In this document: piece after piece, positions 25,588 to 34,783 of the stretch | Numbering within the stretch: the first letter of the stretch is position 1 | How the letters are laid out: each line of letters opens with the position of its first letter | DNA from: an uncultured Burkholderiales bacterium | GTDB lineage: Bacteria; Pseudomonadota; Gammaproteobacteria; Burkholderiales; Burkholderiaceae_C | Length of the DNA stretch: 64,000 nucleotides | Assembly (NCBI GenBank): GCA_937891665.1 | Contig: CALAGS010000236.1 | Span: forward strand, 1 to 64,000 | Direction of reading: 5' to 3' | Program-made: the position numbers and the translations under genes | The notes under the pieces: model-generated | What the model saw: the letters and a program-made list of their open reading frames with translations, nothing else | Told to the model about the DNA's origin: nothing | The model's database searches: none

Positions 25588-27438
25588 TCAGAAAGCGTCT
25601 TCTGGCAAATTGGCGCAAGTCATGTCCCGACTGCTGACGACTTGCAACCATGCATCAATTTTGGGTAACTCGTAGCGATAGAAATATTTGGCTGCGGCTT
25701 GACGGCCAGTTTGTGCAGGTGTTTGTGCACCCCTGCATGAAGCACTGACATCTAACCAGATCCAGGCCAAGACCAAATGTCCAAAAGCTTGTAAGTAGGG
25801 TACGGCATTGGCCAAGGCCTCCTGAGGTTGACCCGATGACCAAGCCATTTGGGTAGCCGCAATGACTTTTTGCAATGCTGCGTTCAAGGATTTTGCATCC
25901 ATCGCCAAATCTGAGTAGACCATGGCCTTGTCGGCAGTTTCCCTCATTCGAGCCGCAAGCAACTGCACGCCCCTGCCCTCTTCCATCAAGACTTTGCGAC
26001 CCAGTAGGTCCATGCCTTGAATGCCATGAGTGCCTTCGTGAATCATGTTCAAGCGGTTGTCTCGCCAATATTGCTCAACTGGAAAATCACGCGTATAACC
26101 GTAACCGCCATGAATTTGGATGGCCAAGCTGTTGGCCTCTAGACACCATTCGCTGGGCCAGCTTTTGGCAATGGGCGTTAAGACTTCCAATAACAAGCGC
26201 GCCTCATCTGCGGAGGCGACTTCGCCTGTGTGCTGCTCGTCTACCAATTTAGCGCAATATAACTCAAGCGCTAAGGCACCTTCACTGTAAGACTTTTGAG
26301 CCAACAACATGCGCTTGATGTCGGCATGTTCAATGATGCGAACTTGCGCCTGCGCAGCATCCTTCACAACTTTCTGTGAGCCGCCAGCTACTGGACGACC
26401 CTGAGGCCGATTTTTGGCATATTCCAAACTGGCTTCGTAGCCGGCCATGCCCAACATGGTGGCGGCCATGCCAACGCCAATGCGTGCTTCGTTCATCATG
26501 TGGAACATGTAACTCAAACCACGTCCTGGCTCGCCCACCAAATAACCCACGGCGCCACTGCCGTCACTGGCTGTGTTGTCAGTTTGAACTTTGAACTTAC
26601 CCTCACCAAAATTGAGCAATGTGTTGGTCGTGCCGCGCCATCCACACTTGTGATTCAAGCCAGCCAATGCAACATCGTTTCGAACGCCTGTCAGTTCTGC
26701 ATTTTCGTTGACCAATTTTTTCGGCACGATGAAAAGAGAAATACCGCGAACGCCTGGAATTAATTTGCCATCGGCATCTGGAATCTTGGCCAATACCAAA
26801 TGAATGATGTTTTCAGTCAGTTCGTGATCGCCAGCAGAAATCCACATTTTGTTGCCCTTGAGCCGATAGCGTGCACCCAAGGGATCTGAAGCATAGGCGT
26901 CACCGTCTGGTGTGGCTCGGGTCATGACATCACTGAGTGATGAACCTGCTTGAGGTTCAGACAAGCACATGGTGCCAGACCACCTGCCAGAAAACTCATT
27001 CAATGCAAACACTTGGCGCTGAAGCTCAGAGCCATGCGCCATGAGCAAATTGGCATTGCCGACCGTTAAGAGGCCAGAGCCCATGCTGACAGATGCCATG
27101 GCAAAAAATGAGTTGGCTGCTGCCTCCACGGTATAGGGCAATTGCATGCCACCGATGTCGTAATCTTGCGCTGCACTGAGCATGCCCGACTCTGCATAGG
27201 CTTTTTGGGCATCGTGTGTGGCTTGAGGAAGAATGACTTTCTCACCATCGAAGCGCGGTTCTTCGGTATCTACCAAACGATTGAAGGGCGCATATTTTTC
27301 TTTGGCGATGCGCTCGCAGGTGTCAAGAACGGCGTCGAAAGTTTCTCGACTGTGATCGGAAAATCGTTCGCGTTGCTGCAGGCTTGATACGTCCAACCAC
27401 TCGTACAGCAAAAAATCTAAAGTTGACCGAAGGCTCAT
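25588..27438 (-). CDS. Acyl-CoA dehydrogenase with long C-terminal domain
   Basis: This 616-residue FAD enzyme is of the large acyl-CoA dehydrogenase type, introducing the alpha-beta double bond. It shows MCLSEPQAGSSLSDVMT at about 157-173 (FAD/substrate loop), KMWISAGDHEL, the RIGVGMAATMLGMAGYEASLEYAKNR helix, and EQYWRDNRLNMIHEGTHGIQGMDLLGRKV, with the putative catalytic Glu in IHEGT. About 150 residues follow as the extra C-terminal helical domain. The 73-bp gap to the upstream thiolase holds a candidate operator pair and a TTGACA element, so it may have its own promoter. Chain-length specificity is unknown. Confidence 0.92.
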   Translation of the reverse strand: MSLRSTLDFLLYEWLDVSSLQQRERFSDHSRETFDAVLDTCERIAKEKYAPFNRLVDTEEPRFDGEKVILPQATHDAQKAYAESGMLSAAQDYDIGGMQLPYTVEAAANSFFAMASVSMGSGLLTVGNANLLMAHGSELQRQVFALNEFSGRWSGTMCLSEPQAGSSLSDVMTRATPDGDAYASDPLGARYRLKGNKMWISAGDHELTENIIHLVLAKIPDADGKLIPGVRGISLFIVPKKLVNENAELTGVRNDVALAGLNHKCGWRGTTNTLLNFGEGKFKVQTDNTASDGSGAVGYLVGEPGRGLSYMFHMMNEARIGVGMAATMLGMAGYEASLEYAKNRPQGRPVAGGSQKVVKDAAQAQVRIIEHADIKRMLLAQKSYSEGALALELYCAKLVDEQHTGEVASADEARLLLEVLTPIAKSWPSEWCLEANSLAIQIHGGYGYTRDFPVEQYWRDNRLNMIHEGTHGIQGMDLLGRKVLMEEGRGVQLLAARMRETADKAMVYSDLAMDAKSLNAALQKVIAATQMAWSSGQPQEALANAVPYLQAFGHLVLAWIWLDVSASCRGAQTPAQTGRQAAAKYFYRYELPKIDAWLQVVSSRDMTCANLPEDAF

Positions 27439-27459
27439 GTCAATGGGTGTCCCAATTAA

Positions 27460-27499
27460 AACGGGCGACCTGCATGATTAGCGGGACGCCCGTTGTCAA
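27460..27499 (-). promoter_or_regulatory. Candidate operator pair and -35 element upstream of acyl-CoA dehydrogenase
   Basis: AACGGGCG at 27460-27467 and its inverse CGCCCGTT at 27487-27494 form an 8-bp inverted repeat with a 19-base spacer. A perfect TTGACA on the minus strand (27494-27499) abuts the second arm. The same core motif lies in the FadB-like promoter. No clear -10 element is visible at the right distance, so the promoter itself is uncertain. Confidence 0.45.
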
Positions 27500-27511
27500 T
27501 GAAGTTTAAGT

Positions 27512-28687
27512 TCAGAGTACTTCGAAAATGCCGCAAGCACCCATGCCGCCACCAATGCACATGGTGACAGCCACACGCTTGGCACCACGGCGTTTACCTT
27601 CAATCAAGGCATGCCCCGTTAAACGTTGTCCGCTGACGCCATAGGGGTGCCCCACTGCAATGGCGCCGCCATTGACGTTGAGGCGATCGGGTGGAATGCC
27701 CAAAGTATCACGGCAATACAAAACTTGAACGGCAAAGGCTTCGTTCAGTTCCCACAAGTCAATGTCGGAAACCTTGAGTCCCAAGCGTGCTAATGCTTTT
27801 GGCACTGCATACACAGGGCCAATGCCCATTTCATCGGGCTCACAACCAGCAACCGCAAAGCCAAGGAAGCGGCCCAAGGGCGTTAAGCCACGTTGCTCTG
27901 CCAACTTTTCGTCCATCAAGACGCAAGCACCTGCGCCGTCAGAGAACTGACTGGCATTGCCCGCAGAGATCAAACCACCTGGCAGCGCAGAACGCAAGCC
28001 AGAAATGGCTTCGATGGTGGTGCCTTCACGCAAACCTTCGTCGACGCTCACGCTAACTTGCTTGGTCATCAGGCCCATGACCTTGTCGATCACACCTGCC
28101 GACACAGTGATTGGAGCAATTTCGTCATTGAACAGACCCGCGGCTTGTGCGGCACATGCTTTTTGCTGGCTGCCAGCACCGTATTCGTCCATGCGATCCC
28201 GTGAAATTTTGTAACGCTTGGCAACTTGCTCGGCAGTTTGCAGCATGTTCCAGTAAATTTCGGGCTTCATTTTGGCAAGCGCCAAATCTTGCAACATGTG
28301 CTGATTGGCTTCTTGTTGAACGCAAGAAATGCTTTCAACGCCACCCGCCACATACACCTGACCTTCGCCCGCAATGATGCGCTGCGCGGCCAAAGCGATG
28401 GTCTGCAAACCTGATGAGCAAAAACGATTGACGGTCATACCGGAAACAGAAATAGGCATCCCTGCTTTCAGTGCAATTTGACGGGCGATATTGGCGCCAG
28501 TAGCACCTTCAGGTGTGGCGCAACCCATGATGACGTCTTCAACTTCTGCGGCGTCAATGCCTGCGCGTTGAACAGCGTGTTGTACCGCATGGCCACCCAA
28601 AGTGGCACCATGGGTCATGTTGAATGCGCCCTTCCAGCTTTTGGCCAGAGGCGTGCGAGCGGTCGAAACAATCACGGCGTTAGACAT
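27512..28687 (-). CDS. Acetyl-CoA C-acyltransferase (thiolase)
   Basis: This 391-residue thiolase cleaves 3-ketoacyl-CoA to acetyl-CoA and a shortened acyl-CoA in the last beta-oxidation step. The nucleophile Cys is in [16 protein letters not shown] at about 87-102; the catalytic His is in [16 protein letters not shown] at about 342-357; the second Cys is in [16 protein letters not shown] at the C-terminus. The length is normal. It lies 15 bp behind the FadB-like gene, as in a two-subunit trifunctional complex. Confidence 0.95.
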   Translation of the reverse strand: MSNAVIVSTARTPLAKSWKGAFNMTHGATLGGHAVQHAVQRAGIDAAEVEDVIMGCATPEGATGANIARQIALKAGMPISVSGMTVNRFCSSGLQTIALAAQRIIAGEGQVYVAGGVESISCVQQEANQHMLQDLALAKMKPEIYWNMLQTAEQVAKRYKISRDRMDEYGAGSQQKACAAQAAGLFNDEIAPITVSAGVIDKVMGLMTKQVSVSVDEGLREGTTIEAISGLRSALPGGLISAGNASQFSDGAGACVLMDEKLAEQRGLTPLGRFLGFAVAGCEPDEMGIGPVYAVPKALARLGLKVSDIDLWELNEAFAVQVLYCRDTLGIPPDRLNVNGGAIAVGHPYGVSGQRLTGHALIEGKRRGAKRVAVTMCIGGGMGACGIFEVL

Positions 28688-28702
28688 TTTGATTACCTCT
28701 GA

Positions 28703-30814
28703 TCAGTTGAATGTTTTGCCGTCAGCCACCAAGCGGGCTAGCAGCGGAGCGGGTTGCCAGAAAGCGGCATCGTCGTGTGGATTTTTGGCAAAGCGCTTCA
28801 TGGCTTCTGCCACATTGAACAGGCCCACTTGGTCTGCATACAACATGGGACCACCGCGGAAAATGGGGAAGCCATAACCCGTGAGGTAGACCATGTCGAT
28901 GTCGCTGGCCTTGCCGGCAATACCCTCTTCCAAAATGTGTGCTGCTTCGTTCACCAAAGCGAACACCAAGCGCTGCACAATTTCTTCATCAGAAATCTTG
29001 CGGGTGGTAATGCCTTCTGCTGCGCGGTGCTTTTCAATCATTTCGACCACCACAGGGCTTGGAATGGCATCGCGCTTGCCAGTTTGGTAGTCGTACCAGC
29101 CTGCGCCGGTTTTTTGACCGAAGCGGCCCATCTCGCACAAGAGATCGGCAGTTTTGCTGTACTTCATGCCGGGACGCTCAACATTGCGGCGCTTGCGAAT
29201 AGCCCAACCAATGTCGTTGCCTGCCAAATCGCCCATGCGGAAAGGGCCCATGGCAAAACCAAATTTTTCAACGGCTTTGTCGACTTGCGCCGGTGTGCAA
29301 CCTTCTTCAATGAGGAAGCCTGCTTGACGGCTGTATTGCTCAATCATGCGGTTGCCGATGAAGCCATCGCACACGCCGGAGACTACGGAAGTTTTCTTGA
29401 TCTTCTTTCCCAATGCCATGACGGTAGCCAAAACATCTTTGCTGGTTTTGGCGCCCCGAACCACTTCCAACAGTTTCATGACGTTGGCAGGACTGAAAAA
29501 GTGCATGCCCACAACATCTTCAGGACGCTTTGTGAAGGCTGCAATTTTGTTCACATCAAGTGTGGATGTGTTGGAAGCCAAGATGGCACCTGGCTTCATG
29601 ACTTGGTCTAGTTTCTTGAAGACGGCTTCCTTGACGCCCATCTCTTCGAACACCGCCTCAATGACCAAGTCGGCGCTGCCAATGTCGTCATAGCTCAAAG
29701 TGGTGCTGAGCAAAGCCATGCGCTGCTCATATTTGTCTTGCTTGAGTTTGCCTTTTTTAACTTGCGATTCATAATTCTTGCGAATGGTGGCAATACCGCG
29801 GTCTAGGGCTTCTTGTTTCATTTCGAGCATCTTGACGGGAATGCCAGCGTTCAAGAAGTTCATGGAAATACCGCCGCCCATGGTGCCAGCACCAATGACT
29901 GCCACGGATGCGATGTTGCGCTTGGGCGTGTCTTCTGGCACGTCGGCAATTTTGGAAGCCGCTCTGTCCGCCATGAAAATGTGACGCAGCGCTCGCGATT
30001 CAGGCGTCAGCATGAGGTTGGTGAAAATTTCACGCTCCAAGACCATGCCGTCTTCGAACTTCTTCTTAGTTGCAGCCTCAACCGCATCGACACACTTGGG
30101 CGGTGCAGGAAAGTTTTTGGCCATGCCTTTGACCATGTTGCGTGCGAATTGGAAATACGCATCGCCTTGTGGGTGTTTACAAGGCAAATTGCGAACCAAT
30201 GGGAAAGGTGATCCGTCTGCATGTTGGGCGGCCAATTCTTTGGCATAAACCAATGCCTCTGCCGCCAATGACTCTACTGAAGTGGCCATGCGATCAAACA
30301 ACTTCTGACCAGGCAACATGGCCAACATTTCACTGTTAATGGCCTCGCCACTGACAATCATGTTAAGTGCTGGCTCTACGCCAATCACACGAGGCAAACG
30401 CTGCGTGGCGCCGGCACCTGGAATAAGACCCAACTTAACTTCAGGCAAAGCCACCTTACAGCCTGGCGCAGCCATCCGATAGTGACAACCCAAAGCCAAC
30501 TCCACACCGCCACCCATGGCAACCGTGTGCACAGCCGCCAACACGGGCTTGGCCGAGTTTTCACAAGCTCGAATGACACTCAGTAAGTTAGGCTCTTGAA
30601 CGGCCTTGGAAGAACCAAACTCTTTGATGTCTGCGCCGCCTGAAAAGGCTTTGCCAGCACCTGTGATGATGATGGCTTTAACTGCTGCATCTGAATTGGC
30701 CTTGGTCAGACCGTCGGTAATGCCTACACGGGTTGAGAGCCCCAAGCCGTTAACAGGTGGGTTGTTCATTGTGATCACGGCCACATCGCCGATGATTTTG
30801 TATTCAGCTGTCAT
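28703..30814 (-). CDS. Bifunctional enoyl-CoA hydratase / 3-hydroxyacyl-CoA dehydrogenase (FadB/FadJ type)
   Basis: This 703-residue two-activity beta-oxidation enzyme has an N-terminal crotonase domain (residues about 1-190) showing GAGKAFSGGADIKEFG, HTVAMGGGVELALGCHYRMA and PEVKLGLIPGAGATQRLPR, with the two catalytic-type Glu residues. The hydroxyacyl-CoA dehydrogenase part (about 300-700) has VAVIGAGTMGGGISMNFLNAGI, ASNTSTLDVNKIA and GMHFFSPANVMKLLEVV. GAGG precedes the ATG by eight bases. It begins a divided run: 146 bp separate it from livF, and that gap carries a promoter and operator candidate. Confidence 0.94.
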   Translation of the reverse strand: MTAEYKIIGDVAVITMNNPPVNGLGLSTRVGITDGLTKANSDAAVKAIIITGAGKAFSGGADIKEFGSSKAVQEPNLLSVIRACENSAKPVLAAVHTVAMGGGVELALGCHYRMAAPGCKVALPEVKLGLIPGAGATQRLPRVIGVEPALNMIVSGEAINSEMLAMLPGQKLFDRMATSVESLAAEALVYAKELAAQHADGSPFPLVRNLPCKHPQGDAYFQFARNMVKGMAKNFPAPPKCVDAVEAATKKKFEDGMVLEREIFTNLMLTPESRALRHIFMADRAASKIADVPEDTPKRNIASVAVIGAGTMGGGISMNFLNAGIPVKMLEMKQEALDRGIATIRKNYESQVKKGKLKQDKYEQRMALLSTTLSYDDIGSADLVIEAVFEEMGVKEAVFKKLDQVMKPGAILASNTSTLDVNKIAAFTKRPEDVVGMHFFSPANVMKLLEVVRGAKTSKDVLATVMALGKKIKKTSVVSGVCDGFIGNRMIEQYSRQAGFLIEEGCTPAQVDKAVEKFGFAMGPFRMGDLAGNDIGWAIRKRRNVERPGMKYSKTADLLCEMGRFGQKTGAGWYDYQTGKRDAIPSPVVVEMIEKHRAAEGITTRKISDEEIVQRLVFALVNEAAHILEEGIAGKASDIDMVYLTGYGFPIFRGGPMLYADQVGLFNVAEAMKRFAKNPHDDAAFWQPAPLLARLVADGKTFN

Positions 30815-30847
30815 GCTGTTTTCCTCTTAGGTGGTGTCATTCACAAA

Positions 30848-30875
30848 AATAGAACGGGCGTTCTTTTTTTGCCAA
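30848..30875 (-). promoter_or_regulatory. Predicted promoter of the FadB-like operon
   Basis: On the minus strand TTGGCA (30870-30875, five of six matches to -35) is followed after 16 bases by TCTATT (30848-30853, four of six matches to -10). Transcription would start about 27 bases before the ATG. The palindromic operator candidate lies in the spacer and overlaps the -10. Confidence 0.45.
30851..30864. promoter_or_regulatory. Palindromic operator candidate AGAACG-GG-CGTTCT
   Basis: This perfect 6-bp inverted repeat with a two-base centre sits inside the predicted FadB-like promoter. Its AACGGGCG core recurs twice upstream of the acyl-CoA dehydrogenase gene. Short palindromes of this size are typical targets of TetR-family repressors of acyl-CoA genes; no such regulator is encoded in the window. 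Confidence 0.5.
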
Positions 30876-30960
30876 TTCTAGGGTGTTTCACTTGGCGTGG
30901 ATAGTGGGGATGTCGCTCATGGGACCAAGATTAAATCAGCGTCAAAGCGTGGCAAATCAC

Positions 30961-31656
30961 CTACACCTCAAGCCATTCCTTGCGGATGTAGGTATTTTCA
31001 TTGAGTTCGGCAGGCGTCCCTTCAAAAACAATGCTGCCATGACCCATCACCAAAGCGCGGTCAGAAATTTTCATGGCGATGGTCAGTTTTTGCTCAATCA
31101 ATAAAACGGAAATTCCCGTTTCCTTGAGTTTTTGAAGGTATTGCCCCACTAACTCAACGATCTTAGGTGCAAGTCCTTCGGTAGGCTCATCAATGATGAT
31201 GAGGTCGGGGTCTCCCATGAGCGTGCGGCAAAGTGTGAGCATTTGTTGCTCGCCACCAGACAACACACCGGCCTCTGTGTGTTGTCTCTCAAGCAGCCTA
31301 GGAAACATTTGGTACATGTCTTCAAAGCTCCAACGAGCGCCCTTGCCTTTTCCTTTTTGGCCTAACACCAAGTTTTGGTGAACTGTTAGCTTAGGGAAAA
31401 TGTCTCTGTTTTCAGGCACGTAACCCAATCCGAGATGGGCAATTTGGAAAGCTTTTTTACCCAGTATTTGTTGGCCCTTCCAATTGATGTCACCTTGACA
31501 ATCGACCAAGCCCATGATGGCCTTGGCGGTGGTTGAACGGCCAGAGCCATTGCGTCCTAACAAAGCCACAATTTCACCAGGCTGAACATTGAAGCTCACA
31601 CCATGCAAGACGTGGCTTTTGCCGTAATAAGCGTGCAGATTGTCGATGTTCAGCAT
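30961..31656 (-). CDS. livF: Liv-type ABC transporter ATP-binding protein (LivF) with altered Walker A
   Basis: This 231-residue ATPase is the second of a Liv-type importer pair. LivF features are GLGYVPENRDIFPKLTVHQNL, the signature LSGGEQQML, Walker B LIIIDEPTEGL and the LivF-style IEQK in place of the switch histidine. Walker A reads GRNGSGRST: the invariant Lys is Arg40 (codon CGT at 31537-31539, read directly from the sequence). The ATG at 31656 directly follows the livG TGA and has AGGAGG eight bases before it, so the longer ORF-track start is wrong. See the finding on the composite ATP sites. Confidence 0.9.
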   Translation of the reverse strand: MLNIDNLHAYYGKSHVLHGVSFNVQPGEIVALLGRNGSGRSTTAKAIMGLVDCQGDINWKGQQILGKKAFQIAHLGLGYVPENRDIFPKLTVHQNLVLGQKGKGKGARWSFEDMYQMFPRLLERQHTEAGVLSGGEQQMLTLCRTLMGDPDLIIIDEPTEGLAPKIVELVGQYLQKLKETGISVLLIEQKLTIAMKISDRALVMGHGSIVFEGTPAELNENTYIRKEWLEV

Positions 31657-31657
31657 C

Positions 31658-32428
31658 TCAGTGGCCTCCTGCATGTTCTTCGGCAGAGTGTGTTCCCAAA
31701 TAGGCCTCTTGAACCTTGGCGTTCGATCTGACCGCTTCAGGCGTATCGAAGGCAATGACTTCGCCATAAACCACCACTGCAATTTTGTCGGCCAAGCCAA
31801 AGACAACGCCCATGTCGTGTTCAACGGTCAGAAGGGTTTTGCCAACAGTGACTTCTTTAATGAGATTGATGAAACGCGAAGTTTCACTTCGGCTCATACC
31901 AGCCGTTGGTTCATCGAGCAAAATAACATTGGAACCACCGGCAATGGTGATGCCGATTTCAAGCGCCCTTTGCTCAGCGTAGGTCAGATTCATGGCCAAA
32001 AGATCGCGTTTTTTATCAAGTCGAATCATGGCCATGTATTTTTCTGTCAAGTCATTGGCATCTTTGAGACCCGATAGAAATTTGAGAAACGTATATTTGT
32101 AACCTAGGCTCCAAAGCACAGCACACCTTAGATTTTCAAAGACACTGAGCTTTGGAAAAATATTGGTAATTTGAAAACTGCGCGACAAACCCATGCGATT
32201 GATTTCGTAAGGCGCTTTGTTTTCAATGCGCTGACCATTCAAAAGAATTTCACCGCTAGAGGGACCAAAACGACCGCTGATTAAATTGAAGAGTGTTGAC
32301 TTGCCAGCGCCGTTGGGGCCAATGATGGCAATGCGCTCTCCTGCATTGACGGCTAAGTTGACGCCTCGAATAATTTCGGTTTTGCCAAAATTTTTCCGGA
32401 CATCTTTGAGTTCTAGCGCATAAGACAT
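31658..32428 (-). CDS. livG: Liv-type ABC transporter ATP-binding protein (LivG) with altered signature motif
   Basis: This 256-residue ATPase has an intact Walker A (GPNGAGKST, Lys43), Q-loop SRSFQITNIFPKL, Walker B VILLDEPTAGM and switch His in VEHDM. The ABC signature, usually LSYGQQ or similar in LivG, reads LTYAEQ (residues 148-153), so the key Gly is Ala151. The ATG at 32428 overlaps the livM stop by one base; a GTG one codon earlier is the ORF-track start. It pairs with LivF to power the adjacent permeases. Confidence 0.9.
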   Translation of the reverse strand: MSYALELKDVRKNFGKTEIIRGVNLAVNAGERIAIIGPNGAGKSTLFNLISGRFGPSSGEILLNGQRIENKAPYEINRMGLSRSFQITNIFPKLSVFENLRCAVLWSLGYKYTFLKFLSGLKDANDLTEKYMAMIRLDKKRDLLAMNLTYAEQRALEIGITIAGGSNVILLDEPTAGMSRSETSRFINLIKEVTVGKTLLTVEHDMGVVFGLADKIAVVVYGEVIAFDTPEAVRSNAKVQEAYLGTHSAEEHAGGH

Positions 32429-33714
32429 CACGCTGCCTCCCGACGTTTAATTTCTTTTTCAATTTCAACTTGGATGTCACCCCATTCGATGATGAAATGA
32501 CGTCGAACCACTTCAAACAATCCCAATCCGGTGAGCATGATGAAGATGGATCCAACCCAGCTGTCTACACCCTTGGCATTCAGGGTGGTGCCCATGAACT
32601 TCAGGGTGTCACCCAAAGCAGAATTGAGCTGCAAGTGATAAACCATTTCAATCATGGCACCTGCACCAATGAGTGCCACAAACCCTGTCACAAACAAAGC
32701 CAAATAACTGACCCAAAGTTGTTTAAGTTTGCCAAACGCTGCCACGCGCAAGTTCATCATGATGAGGCTGGCAATACCACCAGGTGCATACATGACCATG
32801 AACAAGAACAACAAGCCAAGGTAAAGCAACCATGCTTTGGTCAGTTCAGACAACAGCACAAAGGCAAGCACCATGAGGACGCCACCAATAATGGGGCCAA
32901 AAAAGAAGGTTGCGCCCCCTAAGAAAGTGAAAAGCAGATAGCCGCCAGAGCGTCCTGCTCCCACCACTTCTGAGGTCACAATTTCAAAATTGAGTGCGCC
33001 TAAGCCACCAGAGATACCCGCAAAAAATCCTGCAATGATGAAAGCAAAGTACCGAACACGCTGCGTGTTGTAACCAATGAATTCAACCCGTTCAGGGTTG
33101 TCGCGTACGGCGTTCAAAATTCTGCCCAAGGGTGTTTGGGTGAATGCATACATGAGCGCCACACAAATGAAGGTGTAAATGGCAATCAAATAATAGACTT
33201 GAATTTGCGGCCCAAACGTGATGCCCCAAACGGTTTGCCCGGCGACGCGGTTGCCCGAAATGCCGGCCTCACCGCCAAAAAATTCGGAGAACATGAGTGA
33301 CATGGCAAATACCAACTCAGCCACACCCAGCGTAATCATGGCAAACGGCGTACCTGATTTTTTGGTGGTCACGTAGCCCAACAAAACAGCAAAGCCAATG
33401 CCTGCAAAACCGCCAATCAAGGGCAACAAACTCACAGGAATGCTAGATGTGCCGGCTGTGATCGCGTTCAGTGCATGGATGGCCACAAAAGAACCTAGGC
33501 CCGTATAAACAGCATGACCAAAGCTGAGCATACCGCCTTGTCCCAACAAAATGTTGTAAGACAAGCAAGCAATGATGGCAATGCCCATCTGCGCCAACAT
33601 GGTGCCGGACAAATTGCTGGTGAAAATGAGCGGTGCAAAAATCAGGACGATGGCAAACAAGCTCCAAATAACCCATCGGCCAACGTTGTAAGGCTTAAAT
33701 TGATAAGTTTTCAT
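32428..33714 (-). CDS. livM: Branched-chain amino acid-type ABC transporter permease (LivM)
   Basis: This 428-residue inner-membrane permease has many hydrophobic segments and the LivM family block NILLGQGGMLSFGHAVYTGLGSF at about 53-75, then GSGTPFAMITLGVAELVFAMSL-like and ILNAVRDNPERVEFIGYN, the cytoplasmic coupling region contacting the ATPases. It is longer than the usual 320-360 residues, with about 100 extra C-terminal residues including membrane segments. It starts four bases after livH. Substrate unknown. Confidence 0.9.
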   Translation of the reverse strand: MKTYQFKPYNVGRWVIWSLFAIVLIFAPLIFTSNLSGTMLAQMGIAIIACLSYNILLGQGGMLSFGHAVYTGLGSFVAIHALNAITAGTSSIPVSLLPLIGGFAGIGFAVLLGYVTTKKSGTPFAMITLGVAELVFAMSLMFSEFFGGEAGISGNRVAGQTVWGITFGPQIQVYYLIAIYTFICVALMYAFTQTPLGRILNAVRDNPERVEFIGYNTQRVRYFAFIIAGFFAGISGGLGALNFEIVTSEVVGAGRSGGYLLFTFLGGATFFFGPIIGGVLMVLAFVLLSELTKAWLLYLGLLFLFMVMYAPGGIASLIMMNLRVAAFGKLKQLWVSYLALFVTGFVALIGAGAMIEMVYHLQLNSALGDTLKFMGTTLNAKGVDSWVGSIFIMLTGLGLFEVVRRHFIIEWGDIQVEIEKEIKRREAA

Positions 33715-33718
33715 GATC

Positions 33719-34753
33719 TCATCCTTCCCTGGTTCCCAAAAGCCCTTTAGGACGGAAAATCAGAATCAAGACCAAGAACAAGTAAGGCAGGATGGGCGCC
33801 ACTTGCGAGACTGTCAATTTCAAAACTGAGTTGTTGGCAAGGGCGTCTGAGAGTTGGAAGCCAAGGTCTTTGGCGACACTCACAAAAGAGTAATCGAAAG
33901 CAATGGCAAAAGTTTGAATGACACCAATTAGCACGGAGGCCAAGAAAGCGCCAGACAGCGAACCCATGCCGCCTACAACCACCACCACAAAAATGACGGA
34001 GCCTACAGTGGCCGCCATGGCAGGCTCGGTCACAAAGGTGCTGCCGCCAATGACCCCCGCCAAACCAGCCAAGCCTGTGCCTGCACCGAAGACCATCATG
34101 AAAACGCGTGGCACGTTGTGCCCCAATGACTCAACCGTTTCAGGATGTGTCAGAGCCGCTTGAATGACCAAGCCAATGCGTGTTTTGGTGAGCAAGAGCC
34201 ACAATGACAACAACATCAACAAGGCAACGAGCATCATGAATGCGCGGGTTGCTGGAAAAGGAGAACAAACAATTCGAATGGCATCGTCAACGGATTTGCA
34301 CATTTCTGTAGGTGCTGCGCCCCAAACCATATTCAGACCTAGTGTGGTGTGATTGATGAGGGTAAAGGCAGAGCCTTTGAGCAATTCTGGCGGCACAAAC
34401 TCTACCGCGGTCCGGCCCCAAATGAGTTGGACCAATTCATAAACAATATAAGACAGACCAAAGGTAACCAAGAGTTCGGGAACATGCCCAAACTTGTGGA
34501 CCTTGCGCAAGGTCAGACGTTCAAAAATGACGCCACAGCCGCCCACCAAAAATGGGGCAATGACGAGTGCTGGCCAAAAACCAATGATGTTGGTCAAGGT
34601 ATAGCCAAAATAGGCACCTATCATGTAGAAGGACGCATGCGCAAAATTCAAAACGCCCATCATGCTGAAAATCAGCGTGAGCCCTGAACTAAGCATAAAA
34701 AGCAACAACCCGTAGCTCAAACCATTGAGCATGGAGATGATGAAGAACTCCAT
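33719..34753 (-). CDS. livH: Branched-chain amino acid-type ABC transporter permease (LivH)
   Basis: This 344-residue membrane permease partners LivM. Family signs are LNGLSYGLLLFMLSSGLTLIFSMMGVLNFAHASFYMIGAY at the N-terminus, the VIQAALTHPETVESLGHN coupling region and GMGSLSGAFLASVLIGVIQTF. A short insert with Cys residues (about 150-185) is unusual for LivH but lies in a loop. It follows the binding-protein gene after a hairpin that probably reduces read-through. Confidence 0.9.
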   Translation of the reverse strand: MEFFIISMLNGLSYGLLLFMLSSGLTLIFSMMGVLNFAHASFYMIGAYFGYTLTNIIGFWPALVIAPFLVGGCGVIFERLTLRKVHKFGHVPELLVTFGLSYIVYELVQLIWGRTAVEFVPPELLKGSAFTLINHTTLGLNMVWGAAPTEMCKSVDDAIRIVCSPFPATRAFMMLVALLMLLSLWLLLTKTRIGLVIQAALTHPETVESLGHNVPRVFMMVFGAGTGLAGLAGVIGGSTFVTEPAMAATVGSVIFVVVVVGGMGSLSGAFLASVLIGVIQTFAIAFDYSFVSVAKDLGFQLSDALANNSVLKLTVSQVAPILPYLFLVLILIFRPKGLLGTREG

Positions 34754-34783
34754 AAAAAACTACCTTCTGCCAGCCATGGCAAG

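Noticed and set aside
28754-29611. 285-residue plus-strand ORF inside the FadB-like gene
   Set aside because: Its length comes from the codon bias of the real gene on the other strand; it has no motifs or ribosome binding site.
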